Source: Flavobacteriales bacterium UBA3477 (GTDB taxonomy: Bacteria > Bacteroidota > Bacteroidia > Flavobacteriales > Schleiferiaceae). Taken from it: a DNA stretch of 42,002 nucleotides. How positions within the stretch are numbered: position 1 is the stretch's first letter; each line of letters opens with the position of its first letter. Below, piece by piece: positions 17,142 to 26,277 of the stretch. A program made the position numbers and the translations under genes. The stretch covers positions 1 through 42,002 of the forward strand of contig DFQY01000038.1 in assembly GCA_002378005.1 (NCBI GenBank), given 5' to 3'. The notes beneath the pieces were generated by a model that saw only the letters and a program-made list of their open reading frames with translations, was not told where the DNA came from and did not search any database.

Positions 17142-19016
17142 TTGGACATCAAAAACCTTCTTTCCGTTCACCAGCTCAGTAAATCCTATGGGATTAAAAC
17201 GCTGTTTACCGACCTAACTTTCGGGATTTCGGAATGGGAGAAAATTGCCATTGTCGCCAAAAACGGCTCGGGTAAAAGCACCCTGATGCGCACGTTGATG
17301 GATCCTGCCATTGCGGATTCCGGGACCATTAGCTACCGCAAGGGCATCAAGCTTCGCTACCTCGAGCAACATCCGGAATTTGCTGCTGGGCAGACCGTGC
17401 GTGATGTGCTTTACCAAAGTGAGCACCCCGGTCTCGAAGCACTACGCCAGTACGAAAGTATTGTCACCGAAGGTGGCGATGCCCATGCCATGCAACTGGC
17501 CCTAGACAAGGTCGAAGCAACCGGCGGTTGGGCCATAGAAGGACGTATTCAAGAGATGCACGGCAAGATGAACCTGCCGGCCATGGACCGCATCATTGAC
17601 AAGTTCTCCGGCGGTGAAATCAAGCGATTGGCCATGGCACAACTCTTCATCGAGGAGCCGGACCTTATTTTGATGGACGAGCCCACCAACCACTTGGACC
17701 TTGATATCATCGAATGGCTGGAGGAATACCTGATCGGCTACAAAGGGGCGCTATTAATGATCACGCACGACCGCTATTTTTTGGAGCGCGTGTGTGGGAC
17801 CATATACGAGTTGGACAATCATACCTTCTTTAAATACGACGGGAATTACAGCTATTTCCTGGAGCAAAAGGAGCTTAGAGAAGCCAATGAAGCGGCCAAT
17901 TTGCACAAGGCGAAGCAACTCTTCAAAAAAGAACTCGACTGGATGCGTCGAACGCCCAGTGCGAGGACCGGAAAATCGCGAGATCGAATAGACCGCTTTT
18001 CTGAGGTTAAAAAAGTAGCAAAACAGCGTGTTGATGACCGGGAAGTCACTCTCGCCATCAACAGCCAGCGCCTCGGCGGTAAAATCTTGGAGCTGCATAA
18101 AGTGGGTAAGAGCTTTCCTGATAAACTCCTCATCGAATCCTTCAACTACACTTTCAAAAAAGGCGAGCGCGTAGGTATTGTAGGACCCAATGGTAGCGGA
18201 AAGTCCACCCTGCTCAAGATGATTCTTGGAGAGGAAGAGCCTTCGAAAGGGAAAATCATTACCGGAGATACGGTCATCTTCGGTCACTACAGCCAAGGCG
18301 GTATTGCTGATAAAGACCACCTAAAAGTCATCGAAGTCGTACAAGAGATTGGCGAATACATCACCTTGAAAAAAGGTCAGAAGCTCACCGCCTCCCAACT
18401 CTGTGAGCGCTTCCTCTTCGACGGTAATCAGCAGTACAGCTACACCTCGACGCTGAGTGGAGGAGAAAAACGTCGTCTTTACCTGCTCACCATCTTGATG
18501 AAGAATCCGAACTTCCTCATTCTCGATGAGCCGACCAACGACTTAGACATCCTTACCCTTCAGGCTCTCGAGGAGTTCCTAGACGACTTCCCAGGGTGTT
18601 TGCTCGTAGTAAGCCACGACCGCTACTTCCTAGACAAGCTATGTGATCACCTCTTTGTCTTTGAGGGAGGCGGCCGCATCAAGGACTTTAATGGGCATTA
18701 TTACGAATGGCGCGAAGAGCAGAAACGCATCGACGCAATCAAAACGGCTGCCCCTAAAGTCGTGGTTGAAGAGGCACCAAAAAAAGAAAAGACCAAAACT
18801 AAAATGGGCTACATGGAAAAGCGCGAATGGGATGCGCTTCCTGGAGAGATTGAGGCCCTGGAAGCCCGCCGTGATTCCCTTAACGCTGTATTCGAAAGTG
18901 CCGATCAAGATCCGGATGAAGTAGCAAAGGCCGCCGCTGAAATCCAAGAGGTTTTGAATGCCTTGGACGAAAAAGAAATGCGCTGGCTAGAATTGTCAGA
19001 GTTAGACTACGAATAA
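17142..19016 (+). CDS. ABC-F family ATPase (Uup/YdiF-like)
   Basis: A 624-residue soluble protein with two ABC cassettes and no membrane segment, so an ABC-F factor acting on ribosomes (translation rescue or antibiotic protection) or, as for Uup, in genome stability. Cassette 1: NGSGKST at 41-47, FSGGE and LILMDEPTNHLD near 178. A charged linker follows. Cassette 2: GPNGSGKST near 348, LSGGEKRRLYLL and LILDEPTNDLD near 461. A C-terminal charged helical region from about 560 suggests the coiled coil of the Uup branch. The start appears to be TTG at 17142, directly after the cytochrome stop; no ATG fits before the first conserved strand. Confidence 0.92.
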   Translation: MDIKNLLSVHQLSKSYGIKTLFTDLTFGISEWEKIAIVAKNGSGKSTLMRTLMDPAIADSGTISYRKGIKLRYLEQHPEFAAGQTVRDVLYQSEHPGLEALRQYESIVTEGGDAHAMQLALDKVEATGGWAIEGRIQEMHGKMNLPAMDRIIDKFSGGEIKRLAMAQLFIEEPDLILMDEPTNHLDLDIIEWLEEYLIGYKGALLMITHDRYFLERVCGTIYELDNHTFFKYDGNYSYFLEQKELREANEAANLHKAKQLFKKELDWMRRTPSARTGKSRDRIDRFSEVKKVAKQRVDDREVTLAINSQRLGGKILELHKVGKSFPDKLLIESFNYTFKKGERVGIVGPNGSGKSTLLKMILGEEEPSKGKIITGDTVIFGHYSQGGIADKDHLKVIEVVQEIGEYITLKKGQKLTASQLCERFLFDGNQQYSYTSTLSGGEKRRLYLLTILMKNPNFLILDEPTNDLDILTLQALEEFLDDFPGCLLVVSHDRYFLDKLCDHLFVFEGGGRIKDFNGHYYEWREEQKRIDAIKTAAPKVVVEEAPKKEKTKTKMGYMEKREWDALPGEIEALEARRDSLNAVFESADQDPDEVAKAAAEIQEVLNALDEKEMRWLELSELDYE

Positions 19017-19042
19017 CTAATTTTAAAGCAAAGACCTTCACC

Positions 19043-19735
19043 GTGGCGGAACAACATCCCATCCTAAAGCTTCGTGGCATTACCCGAGATTTTAAATTAG
19101 GTTCTCAGACCGTTCATGTACTTAAGGGTATTGATTTAGACATATTCAAGAACCAATACGTCGCCTTGATGGGCCCTTCAGGTTCAGGCAAATCCACCTT
19201 AATGAATTTGCTCGGCTGTTTAGATACACCAACGGCTGGATCCTACGAACTCAATGGTAATGACGTGAGCAGAATGGGCGATAACGAGCTCGCAGAAATC
19301 CGCAACCACGAGATAGGCTTCGTTTTCCAGACCTTCAACCTTTTGCCGCGTTCAACCGCGCTTGAAAACGTGGCTCTTCCTTTGGTTTACGCAGGACTAG
19401 GTAAAGAGGAGCGAGAAGCACGCGCCGCAGAGGTTCTTACACAAGTAGGCCTTGCGGATCGCATGGACTACCGTCCCAACCAACTTTCAGGGGGGCAGCG
19501 TCAACGCGTAGCCGTGGCGCGCGCCTTAGTCAATAACCCCGCATTGATCCTCGCGGATGAGCCCACAGGAAACCTTGATTCCAAAACTTCCGTGGAAATC
19601 ATGAAGCTCTTCGATGATATTCAAGCGGCCGGGAATACAGTAGTACTGGTTACTCACGAAGAGGATATTGCACAACACGCGAAACGCGTCATCCGTATTG
19701 TCGACGGTGAAATAGATTCAGACATTTCTAAATAA
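19043..19735 (+). CDS. ABC transporter ATP-binding protein, MacB/LolD type
   Basis: A 230-residue ATPase with Walker A GPSGSGKST (44-52), a Q-loop in FVFQTFNLLPRST, signature LSGGQRQRVA, Walker B LILADEPTGNLDS and H-loop VTHEEDIA. This pattern is typical of the MacB/LolD/FtsE class, which works with FtsX-like permeases in lipoprotein release or efflux. No permease is encoded nearby, so the partner is elsewhere. Translation appears to start at GTG (19043). It lies 26 nt after the ABC-F gene and 6 nt before the peptidase gene. Confidence 0.92.
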   Translation: MAEQHPILKLRGITRDFKLGSQTVHVLKGIDLDIFKNQYVALMGPSGSGKSTLMNLLGCLDTPTAGSYELNGNDVSRMGDNELAEIRNHEIGFVFQTFNLLPRSTALENVALPLVYAGLGKEEREARAAEVLTQVGLADRMDYRPNQLSGGQRQRVAVARALVNNPALILADEPTGNLDSKTSVEIMKLFDDIQAAGNTVVLVTHEEDIAQHAKRVIRIVDGEIDSDISK

Positions 19736-19741
19736 GCCCAA

Positions 19742-21880
19742 ATGAAAAAGTTCACTTTACTTTTTGCATTTGTCCTCGTTGGATTCTCGAGCTTAGGCCA
19801 AACCACGTTGACCTTAGAAGATGCCGTATTAAACGGTCGTAAATACTACCCTCAAGGACTGATCATGCCACAATGGGTGCCCGGAACGGATGCGTATTCG
19901 CATTTGATTGACGGCTACCAAACCATGGCCATCATAGATGCCAAATCTGGCGAAGAAACAGGCCGCATCACCGCAGGTCAAATCAATGATGCACTGGCGG
20001 CAGCTAACCAAGAAGCCAGCCTTCGCGGTACTTGGATGTTGGAATGGACCGATGACCATACTGTACATTTTACAGAAGGCGGAACTGTTTATTCCTTCGA
20101 TATGGCTTCCAACACCGTCACGAACCTCTACACCATGACAGAAGGCAATGCTAATGTGCACCTAAGCGGCGATTTGAGTGCAGCTTATACGGTTGGAAAT
20201 AATGTCTTTGTGAACTGGAGCGAAGATGGTGCAATGGTCCAAGTAACCAAGCACGACAACCCAAACATTGTCAGCGGTCAAGCCATCGCTCGCAGCGAAT
20301 TTGGAATCACCGAAGGGCTGTTCTGGAGCCCGGAGAATGATGCAGTAGCCTTCTATGAAAAAGACGAAAGTGCGGTGACTAGCTACCCGCTCTTAGACAT
20401 CACCTCTACACCCGGATCATTGAATGAAATCAAATATCCAATGGCCGGTCAAGGATCGGAATACGCACGTGTGGGTGTGTACCGCAAGGGCAGCAAAAAG
20501 CCAATCTACCTCGATACCGACGGTGTGGAGCACGATCAATATTTGACCAACCTCAGCTGGTCCCCCGACGGCAAGACAATTCTTTTGGCCATCGTCAATC
20601 GCGCCCAAAACCACTATGATGTGGTGGCGTTTAACGCCAAAAATGGAAAGCGAGGAGAAACCCTGTTGAGCGTAAGCAATGACAAATGGGCAGAACCAGA
20701 ACATGCCGCCTATTGGCTGAACAATAAGGAGTTCGTTTGGATGACCGAGCGCGATGGGTATATGAATTTGTACTTGTACAACACCAAAGGAGAATTGGTC
20801 CGTCAATTGACCGATAATGATTTTGTGGCTACAGACATCTTGGGCCAAGACAAGAGCGGAGACCTCCTCTTCACTGCGACGGGTGACGACCCGCGCGAAT
20901 CTCACCTGTTCAGCGTGAGCTTGAAGGGCAAGCAGATCCAATTAACCGAGGTAGCCGGCTATCACAGTCCTACCGTACAAGAGGGCGGGCATTACTTTAT
21001 CGACAGCTACAGCAGCGTGGACGTACCTGCCAAAGACGTGTTGATGACCACTGGTGGAAAAGAGGAGCGTACCCTTGCTGAGGCGGCCGATACGTTTGAA
21101 GGCACAAACATTCGCAAGCCAGAAATGGGCAACATCACCGGTCCCGACGGTTCTACCTTGTACACCCGTACCTACTTACCGTACGATTTTGACGGTTCAA
21201 AAAAATACCCCGTACTCGTCTATGTATACGGCGGACCACATGTCCAAATGGTGACCAACGGATGGAACGGTGGTGGGCCGTTTTGGATGAACGAATTTGC
21301 CAACCGAGGATATATCGTATTCACATTGGACAACCGCGGTTCAGCGCATCGAGGGACAGATTTCGAGCAGCAGATCCACAGACAATTGGGCACTGTTGAA
21401 ATGGAGGACCAATTAGCCGGTGTCGCCTACCTCAAATCCCTTCCCTATGTCGACGGGGACCGCATGGCCGTGCACGGATGGAGCTATGGTGGATTCATGA
21501 CAACCTCACTTATGCTTCGCCAGCCGGGCACCTTCAAAGCGGGTGTTGCCGGTGGTCCTGTGACAGATTGGAAATACTACGAAATCATGTACGGCGAGCG
21601 CTACATGGACCGTCCCGAAGAGAACGAAGATGGCTATGCAGAAAACCGCTTGCACAACTACGTGAGCAACCTTCAAGGCGACCTCCTACTCATCCACGGC
21701 ACCGTGGACGATGTGGTAGTGATGCAGCACAACCTCAGCCTCGTGAAATCCTTCATCGATGCGGGGGTACAAATGGATTTCTTCCCGTATCCTATGCACC
21801 CACACAATGTGCGTGGCAAGGACAGGTTGCACCTGATGACTAAGGTGTTGAACTACGTTGAGGACAGCTTGGAAGAATAG
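19742..21880 (+). CDS. Exported dipeptidyl-peptidase IV family serine peptidase (S9B)
   Basis: A 712-residue prolyl-oligopeptidase-clan enzyme that removes N-terminal dipeptides, often after Pro or Ala. A signal peptide (KKFTLLFAFVLVGFSSLGQ) sends it to the periplasm or beyond. The first about 470 residues form the DPPIV_N beta-propeller (LSWSPDGKTILLA, WMTERDGYMNLYLY). The C-terminal alpha/beta-hydrolase holds nucleophile Ser581 in GWSYGGF, acid Asp656/657 in HGTVDDVV and His688 in HPHNVRGKDRLHL. It is the last large gene of the plus-strand run that begins with the cytochrome. Together with the nearby S46 enzyme it would supply dipeptides from exported oligopeptides. Exact specificity cannot be told. 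Confidence 0.92.
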   Translation: MKKFTLLFAFVLVGFSSLGQTTLTLEDAVLNGRKYYPQGLIMPQWVPGTDAYSHLIDGYQTMAIIDAKSGEETGRITAGQINDALAAANQEASLRGTWMLEWTDDHTVHFTEGGTVYSFDMASNTVTNLYTMTEGNANVHLSGDLSAAYTVGNNVFVNWSEDGAMVQVTKHDNPNIVSGQAIARSEFGITEGLFWSPENDAVAFYEKDESAVTSYPLLDITSTPGSLNEIKYPMAGQGSEYARVGVYRKGSKKPIYLDTDGVEHDQYLTNLSWSPDGKTILLAIVNRAQNHYDVVAFNAKNGKRGETLLSVSNDKWAEPEHAAYWLNNKEFVWMTERDGYMNLYLYNTKGELVRQLTDNDFVATDILGQDKSGDLLFTATGDDPRESHLFSVSLKGKQIQLTEVAGYHSPTVQEGGHYFIDSYSSVDVPAKDVLMTTGGKEERTLAEAADTFEGTNIRKPEMGNITGPDGSTLYTRTYLPYDFDGSKKYPVLVYVYGGPHVQMVTNGWNGGGPFWMNEFANRGYIVFTLDNRGSAHRGTDFEQQIHRQLGTVEMEDQLAGVAYLKSLPYVDGDRMAVHGWSYGGFMTTSLMLRQPGTFKAGVAGGPVTDWKYYEIMYGERYMDRPEENEDGYAENRLHNYVSNLQGDLLLIHGTVDDVVVMQHNLSLVKSFIDAGVQMDFFPYPMHPHNVRGKDRLHLMTKVLNYVEDSLEE

Positions 21881-22191
21881 TGCTAGAACGTATTGCTAAA
21901 CTCTTACCCGCACTGGTCATTGGAATGAATGTATTGGTATTCGTTCCAATGACCGTGTCGATTTTCATATCTGACGGCGGTCCAATGGGCTTTGGCTACC
22001 TGGGGCTTCCTTTCACCCTCATTATGAATATTGGCGGCGTATTAAGTGCCGTTCAACTCGTTCGGAAATCTAATCGGATGGCTTACTTGATCGTAAACGG
22101 CATCTTTGCCGTGGCAGGCCTTTGCCTTACCTTCTTATTCATCGTTGAAGTTTGGACATCGATTCTAGAGAAGGTGAGTACGGTGGGTTAG
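21880..22191 (+). CDS. Small integral membrane protein of unknown function
   Basis: 103 residues, mostly hydrophobic, with three predicted transmembrane helices (about 10-30, 41-60 and 68-92) and short polar ends. It begins at GTG sharing its G with the TAG stop of the peptidase gene, which points to coupled translation. Its stop overlaps the stop of the convergent Kazal gene by 4 nt. I recognise no family; a helper for the peptidase or an unrelated membrane protein are both possible. Confidence 0.6.
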   Translation: MLERIAKLLPALVIGMNVLVFVPMTVSIFISDGGPMGFGYLGLPFTLIMNIGGVLSAVQLVRKSNRMAYLIVNGIFAVAGLCLTFLFIVEVWTSILEKVSTVG

Positions 22192-22406
22192 CGAATAATT
22201 TGATCTGGACAAGATATAAAGTCCAATTCGTCATAGCCGTTGCATCTTGCAATACATGGATTTGCAAAAACCAAGGTATCAGAGCGAACAATAACGCATG
22301 TGGGGCGATATTCTCGTGTACAGAGACAGCCTGCTTCTTTGGGCGTTTCCTTTGAAGCACCACAACTCAAAAGGAAAAGTACTAGAGGTAACTTGCGTAA
22401 CATCAT
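22188..22406 (-). CDS. Kazal-type inhibitor lipoprotein B, predicted P1 Arg
   Basis: A 72-residue lipoprotein. MMLRKLPLVLFLLSC gives a lipobox with Cys15. The mature part holds one Kazal-like domain with six Cys in the order CxC, C, C-x3-C, C. The segment CTREYRPTC aligns with the reactive-site loop of ovomucoid-type Kazal domains (CTxEYRPxC), placing Arg at the P1 position, as in trypsin inhibitors. The gene overlaps the stop of its twin (22403-22633) by 4 nt. Family assignment comes from the cysteine pattern and loop; inhibition of any protease is an inference. Confidence 0.78.
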   Translation of the reverse strand: MMLRKLPLVLFLLSCGASKETPKEAGCLCTREYRPTCVIVRSDTLVFANPCIARCNGYDELDFISCPDQIIR

Positions 22407-22633
22407 TCAGGGGGACAATTAATGAAATCATCTTGGCCATAGCCGTCGCACATCGCTTGGCAAGCATTAGAGTAACGCAATATCTTTCCATTGCCCTGTA
22501 CACACACCGGATCATACTCCATCGTACAAATGCAGTTTGGATTTGAGGGCGCCACATTCTCCACCGGTTGCCAGGTTGAGCATCCATTAAAACCTAGGGC
22601 AAGCACGGCAAGTACTACGATTCGTTTCATCAT
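22403..22633 (-). CDS. Kazal-type inhibitor lipoprotein A, predicted P1 Met
   Basis: A 76-residue protein with a signal peptide ending FNGC (atypical lipobox) and one Kazal-like domain of six Cys. The loop CTMEYDPVC matches the ovomucoid reactive-site loop, with Met at P1, a choice associated with elastase- or chymotrypsin-like targets. Two ATG codons in tandem open the frame (22633 and 22630). It precedes and overlaps its twin, and follows the S46 peptidase gene on the same strand after 141 nt that contain a hairpin at 22723-22749. The two Kazal proteins look like an ancient tandem duplication. Confidence 0.8.
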   Translation of the reverse strand: MMKRIVVLAVLALGFNGCSTWQPVENVAPSNPNCICTMEYDPVCVQGNGKILRYSNACQAMCDGYGQDDFINCPPE

Positions 22634-22722
22634 TTCTCTATCAAATCAACTAGGGTATCAAGCTCAAATTGTGTGCCAATGCTCAGGCAAGATTCAAGCA
22701 AAATTTTTCCGAAGATACAGAA

Positions 22723-22749
22723 AGCCCGCTGACCCAAGGTCCGCGGGCT
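22723..22749 (-). terminator. Hairpin after the S46 peptidase gene
   Basis: AGCCCGC (22723-22729) pairs with GCGGGCT (22743-22749), and inside it GACC pairs with GGTC around a CAA loop. On the minus strand it is followed only by TTTCTG, a weak T-tract, so it may be a partial terminator or an mRNA-stabilising stem between the peptidase and Kazal genes. Confidence 0.5.
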
Positions 22750-22774
22750 CCCATCTATAGCTAATATGCGCCTC

Positions 22775-24949
22775 TTATTTACGACGCTTCTTGCGCTTTT
22801 TCTTTCCGTCTACTAGAGTCATTTCATTGACCAAGTGACCTGCACCTGCATACTTGTCTATGATGAACAAAGTGTAACGGATGTCAACAGAAATACAACG
22901 CTGTAATTGGTTCTCGAAGAAGATATCACCTGACATCGCCTCCCAGTTTCCATCGAACGCTGTTCCAATCAACTCTCCGTCGCCATTGATTACTGGAGAA
23001 CCTGAGTTACCACCGGTAATGTCGTTGTTCGAGATGAAGTTCACCACCAAATCACCATTCTCATCCGCATAGCGGCCGTAGTCCTTGGCATTGTACAACT
23101 CCTTGAGTTTCGTAGGCACAATGAACTCGTCGTTATTTGGATCTTCCTTCTGCATTACCCCTTCAATGGTCGTCACGTAATCGTAATGAACGGCATCTTG
23201 TGGGTCGTAAGAACCTACTACACCCCAAGTCATACGTGGCGTAGAGTTTGCATCAGGAGCAAAGGTCTTATTCGGCATCGCCTGGCGCACACCAACCGTA
23301 AACAAACGGTAGCCCTTGTTCATTTTCTCGCTTACCTCAGCATTGCCTTGCTGGTTGCCGAAGTAAGTCATAATGAAGCTAGAGGCCAATTTTCCTCCCA
23401 TATCGTTCTTCAATGCATCCGCATCCATATCGGCCAACCACGCTTCTAGGTTTTCCTTAGAGGCGTAAATAGAGTTGTCGTAAATCTCATTGACTAGGAC
23501 ATTAATATCACCGCCCATGCTGTCGCGAACTTCTGCGAAGATTTCAGGTAATTGGTCCGCTGGAACATTCTCCATCCACATTCCCCAAAGTGCTGCTGCA
23601 AGCTCACGGTCCACTGCCGCTTGGTACTCCGCGAAGTGACCTTCTGCATATTCTAATACCGCTTCCTTATCCGCTTCTAATTCTTCCGAAGTCGCTAAAG
23701 CACCAAGCTGACGGCTCAAGCGCCAAGCATAAAGTGGCAATGACGAACCGCGAATACCTGCTTCCATAAGATAAACACCACCTTTAACAGTCACGTCCGT
23801 GGCTGCATAAGCTTCGTTCAACAAATCCAAGGCTCCTGCGTATTCTACACGGCTTGGGTCTGCGTTCGCCCACTCCAAATAGGTTGCTTCTATGGCTTCT
23901 TTTTTGGCCTTTACGCGGTTCTTCTTCAGCTGCTCTGTCTGGCCGATAAAGTATTTCCAGTAGTTCGCTGTAGAAGCGTAGTTCGATGCCAATGCAATAC
24001 GAACGGCATCATCAGCGTCCATTGCTTTTTTCATGATGGCCAATTTGCGATCGCGAATCTCCACCACTGTTGGGTTGTAAAGATTAATCGCTTGCTCGAT
24101 ACCTGTAGAAGTCAAGAAACGATCCGTTGATCCTGGGAATCCAAAGACCATGGTGAAATCACCTTCCTTTACCCCGTTCAAGCTCACTGGCAAGTGGTGC
24201 TTAGGAGTCAACGGCACGTTGTCCGCGCTCATATCTGCAGGGTTCCCTTCCGCATCCGCGTAAATACGGAACATAGAGAAATCACCCGTGTGACGTGGCC
24301 ACATCCAGTTGTCGGTATCGCCACCGTACTTACCCACGCTGCTTGGAGGTGCGCCCACCAAACGAACATCTTTGTAGGTATTGTAGACAAATAGGTAGTA
24401 CTCATTGCCGTGGAAGAAGCTGCGTACATAGGCGTTGTGCTTCGTGCCTTCAATAGCTTCCGCTGCCAATGCATCTCCTATTTCTTTTGCCTTTGCTGCA
24501 CGTTGTGCTTCGGTCATGTCGTCTGTCATGGCAGCCAAAACTTGGTCTGTAACATCCTCCATACGTACCAAAATAGCTGCTGTGAGGCCTGGATTCGTGC
24601 GCTCCTCCTCACGAGTCATGGCCCAAAAGCCATCAGTGAGGTAGTCGCTCTCGACTGTAGAGTGAGAACGGATGGCATCATATCCACAGTGGTGGTTGGT
24701 CAACATCAAGCCTTGGCTCGAAATGATTTCACCTGTACAGAAACCACCCAATGAAACGATGGCGTCCTTAATGGAGGCATTGTTGATATCATAAATTTCT
24801 TCCGCGGTAAGATTCAAGCCGTTTGCCTGCATTTCCGCATAATTCAGACGCTTGATCAGCATCGGCAACCACATTCCTTCGTGGGCTGTTGCCAAGGTGC
24901 TGGTAAGAATAAGGGCTAGTGCTAACAAGCCCGAAACAATTCTTTTCAT
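22775..24949 (-). CDS. S46 family dipeptidyl-peptidase, DPP7-like
   Basis: A 724-residue exported serine peptidase of the chymotrypsin clan, known from Bacteroidetes, that cuts dipeptides from N-termini. The signal peptide is MKRIVSGLLALALILTSTLA. The catalytic His is in TNHHCGY (86/87), the Asp in GGDTDNWMWPRHTGDFS near 210-226, and Ser649 in GGNSGSPV. Gly667, 18 residues after the Ser, sits where DPP11 has the Arg that selects acidic P1 residues, which favours DPP7-like preference for hydrophobic P1. The C-terminus is very basic (KKRKKRRK). A consensus -7 promoter element lies upstream at 25004-25011, next to the odhB terminator. Confidence 0.93.
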   Translation of the reverse strand: MKRIVSGLLALALILTSTLATAHEGMWLPMLIKRLNYAEMQANGLNLTAEEIYDINNASIKDAIVSLGGFCTGEIISSQGLMLTNHHCGYDAIRSHSTVESDYLTDGFWAMTREEERTNPGLTAAILVRMEDVTDQVLAAMTDDMTEAQRAAKAKEIGDALAAEAIEGTKHNAYVRSFFHGNEYYLFVYNTYKDVRLVGAPPSSVGKYGGDTDNWMWPRHTGDFSMFRIYADAEGNPADMSADNVPLTPKHHLPVSLNGVKEGDFTMVFGFPGSTDRFLTSTGIEQAINLYNPTVVEIRDRKLAIMKKAMDADDAVRIALASNYASTANYWKYFIGQTEQLKKNRVKAKKEAIEATYLEWANADPSRVEYAGALDLLNEAYAATDVTVKGGVYLMEAGIRGSSLPLYAWRLSRQLGALATSEELEADKEAVLEYAEGHFAEYQAAVDRELAAALWGMWMENVPADQLPEIFAEVRDSMGGDINVLVNEIYDNSIYASKENLEAWLADMDADALKNDMGGKLASSFIMTYFGNQQGNAEVSEKMNKGYRLFTVGVRQAMPNKTFAPDANSTPRMTWGVVGSYDPQDAVHYDYVTTIEGVMQKEDPNNDEFIVPTKLKELYNAKDYGRYADENGDLVVNFISNNDITGGNSGSPVINGDGELIGTAFDGNWEAMSGDIFFENQLQRCISVDIRYTLFIIDKYAGAGHLVNEMTLVDGKKKRKKRRK

Positions 24950-24977
24950 GCTTTTAAGTTTGGGTTATAAAGAAAAA

Positions 24978-25003
24978 AGAGCCCTGTCCGAAGACAGAGC
25001 TCT
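24978..25003 (-). terminator. Rho-independent terminator of odhAB
   Basis: On the minus strand the RNA forms an 11-bp stem including one U-G wobble, capped by a UUCG tetraloop closed by C-G, and followed by six U. On the plus strand the wobble becomes a C-A mismatch, which fixes the direction of function. It ends 65 nt after the odhB stop. Confidence 0.85.
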
Positions 25004-25011
25004 CAAATATA
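25004..25011 (-). promoter_or_regulatory. Probable -7 element of the S46 peptidase promoter
   Basis: TATATTTG on the minus strand matches TAnnTTTG exactly and abuts the odhB terminator. The only TTTG upstream is 15 nt away rather than the usual 19-21, so support is partial. Transcripts would begin inside the terminator stem. Confidence 0.4.
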
Positions 25012-25067
25012 AGATTTAATAAGGCCCAAACCCGCGGATTGTGTGGGTTTTAGCATCCTGTTGGCAT

Positions 25068-26267
25068 TTACAAGCCCAAGGCTTTTTTCGCATCGCCGTT
25101 CATCAAGATTTCCTCAGGATTCTCCAAGGCTTCTTTGATGGCTACCAATGTTCCCACACTCTCGCGACCGTCGATCACTCGGTGGTCGTAGCTCAAGGCT
25201 ACGTACATCATTGGACGGATTACAACTTCGCCATCAACCGCTACTGGGCGTTGGATGATGTTGTGCATACCTAAGATGGCACTTTGTGGAGGGTTGATGA
25301 TTGGCGTAGAAAGCATAGAGCCGAAGACTCCACCGTTAGTGATGGTGAAGGTCCCGCCGGTCATCTCGTCCACAGTAATTTTTCCGTCGCGCACGCGAGT
25401 AGCTAATCGGCCAATTTCCTTTTCAACCCCAGCAAAATCCATGGTCTCTGCATTACGCAATACAGGCACCATCAATCCCTTAGGACCGCTCACCGCGATG
25501 CTTACGTCCACATAATCAAAGCTGACCAATTCGTTTCCGTCAATCATACTGTTTGTCGCAGGATACATCTGCAATGCGCGCGTGGCTGCCAAGGTAAAGA
25601 AGCTCATGAAGCCCAACTTAACGCCGTGCTTCTCAAAGAATGTGTCTTTGTGTTGGTTGCGCAAATCGAAAATTGGCTTCATGTCCACCTCGTTGAAGGT
25701 GGTCAACATCGCCGTTTCATTCTTCACGGTCACCAAGCGGCTCGCCAACTTACGACGCAAGCTACTCATCTTCTTACGTGTTTGTCCGCGCTCGCCGTCG
25801 CCCGCCGATCCCATCGAAGCCACTGCCTCAATCACATCTGCTTTGGTAATGCGTCCGTCGCGTCCCGTACCTGTGGCCACCTTCGCTCCTGTCTCAGCCA
25901 TCATCTTAGCTGCTGCTGGCGAGGCTGTTCCCGTGGCGTAGGTAGTTGAAGCCGGTGCGGCCGGTGCGGCTGCAGGCTCAGGATTTGGTGCCGAGGCCGC
26001 CGGTGCTGCGGCACCTGCGCCTTCTGGTCTTGCTGCCGAGGTGTCGATCAAACAAACCACTTGGCCCACCTCAACGGTGTCGCCCTCTTCGGCTTTCAAG
26101 GTGATGATTCCGCTTTCCTCCGCTGGAAGCTCCAACGTCGCTTTATCAGAATCAACCTCAGCAATGGTTTGGTCTTTTTCCACCCAATCCCCATCACTTA
26201 CCAACCAGCTGGCAATTTCTACTTCGGTAATGGATTCGCCCGGTGAAGGCACTTTCATTTCTAACAT
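25068..26267 (-). CDS. odhB: 2-oxoglutarate dehydrogenase E2, dihydrolipoyl succinyltransferase
   Basis: The E2 core of the 2-oxoglutarate dehydrogenase complex, transferring succinyl groups to CoA in the TCA cycle. The 399-residue protein has a lipoyl domain (residues 1-80) with the lipoylated Lys in EVDSDKATLE, a long Ala/Pro-rich flexible linker, an E3/E1-binding domain (SPAAAKMMAETG...DGRITKADV) and the catalytic domain ending in SYDHRVIDGRE, whose His and Asp are catalytic. The ATG at 26267 begins MLEMKVPSPGESITEV, the normal family start. It follows odhA after 10 nt. Confidence 0.96.
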   Translation of the reverse strand: MLEMKVPSPGESITEVEIASWLVSDGDWVEKDQTIAEVDSDKATLELPAEESGIITLKAEEGDTVEVGQVVCLIDTSAARPEGAGAAAPAASAPNPEPAAAPAAPASTTYATGTASPAAAKMMAETGAKVATGTGRDGRITKADVIEAVASMGSAGDGERGQTRKKMSSLRRKLASRLVTVKNETAMLTTFNEVDMKPIFDLRNQHKDTFFEKHGVKLGFMSFFTLAATRALQMYPATNSMIDGNELVSFDYVDVSIAVSGPKGLMVPVLRNAETMDFAGVEKEIGRLATRVRDGKITVDEMTGGTFTITNGGVFGSMLSTPIINPPQSAILGMHNIIQRPVAVDGEVVIRPMMYVALSYDHRVIDGRESVGTLVAIKEALENPEEILMNGDAKKALGL

Positions 26268-26277
26268 ATCCGTAGAC

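Noticed and set aside
17754..18320. 188-codon open frame antisense to the ABC-F gene
   Set aside because: Lies wholly within a gene with clear ABC motifs, has no recognisable domain and reads as the reverse shadow of conserved codons.
20417..20941. 174-codon antisense frame within the DPP-IV gene
   Set aside because: Shadow of the peptidase propeller coding sequence; no signal, domain or promoter.
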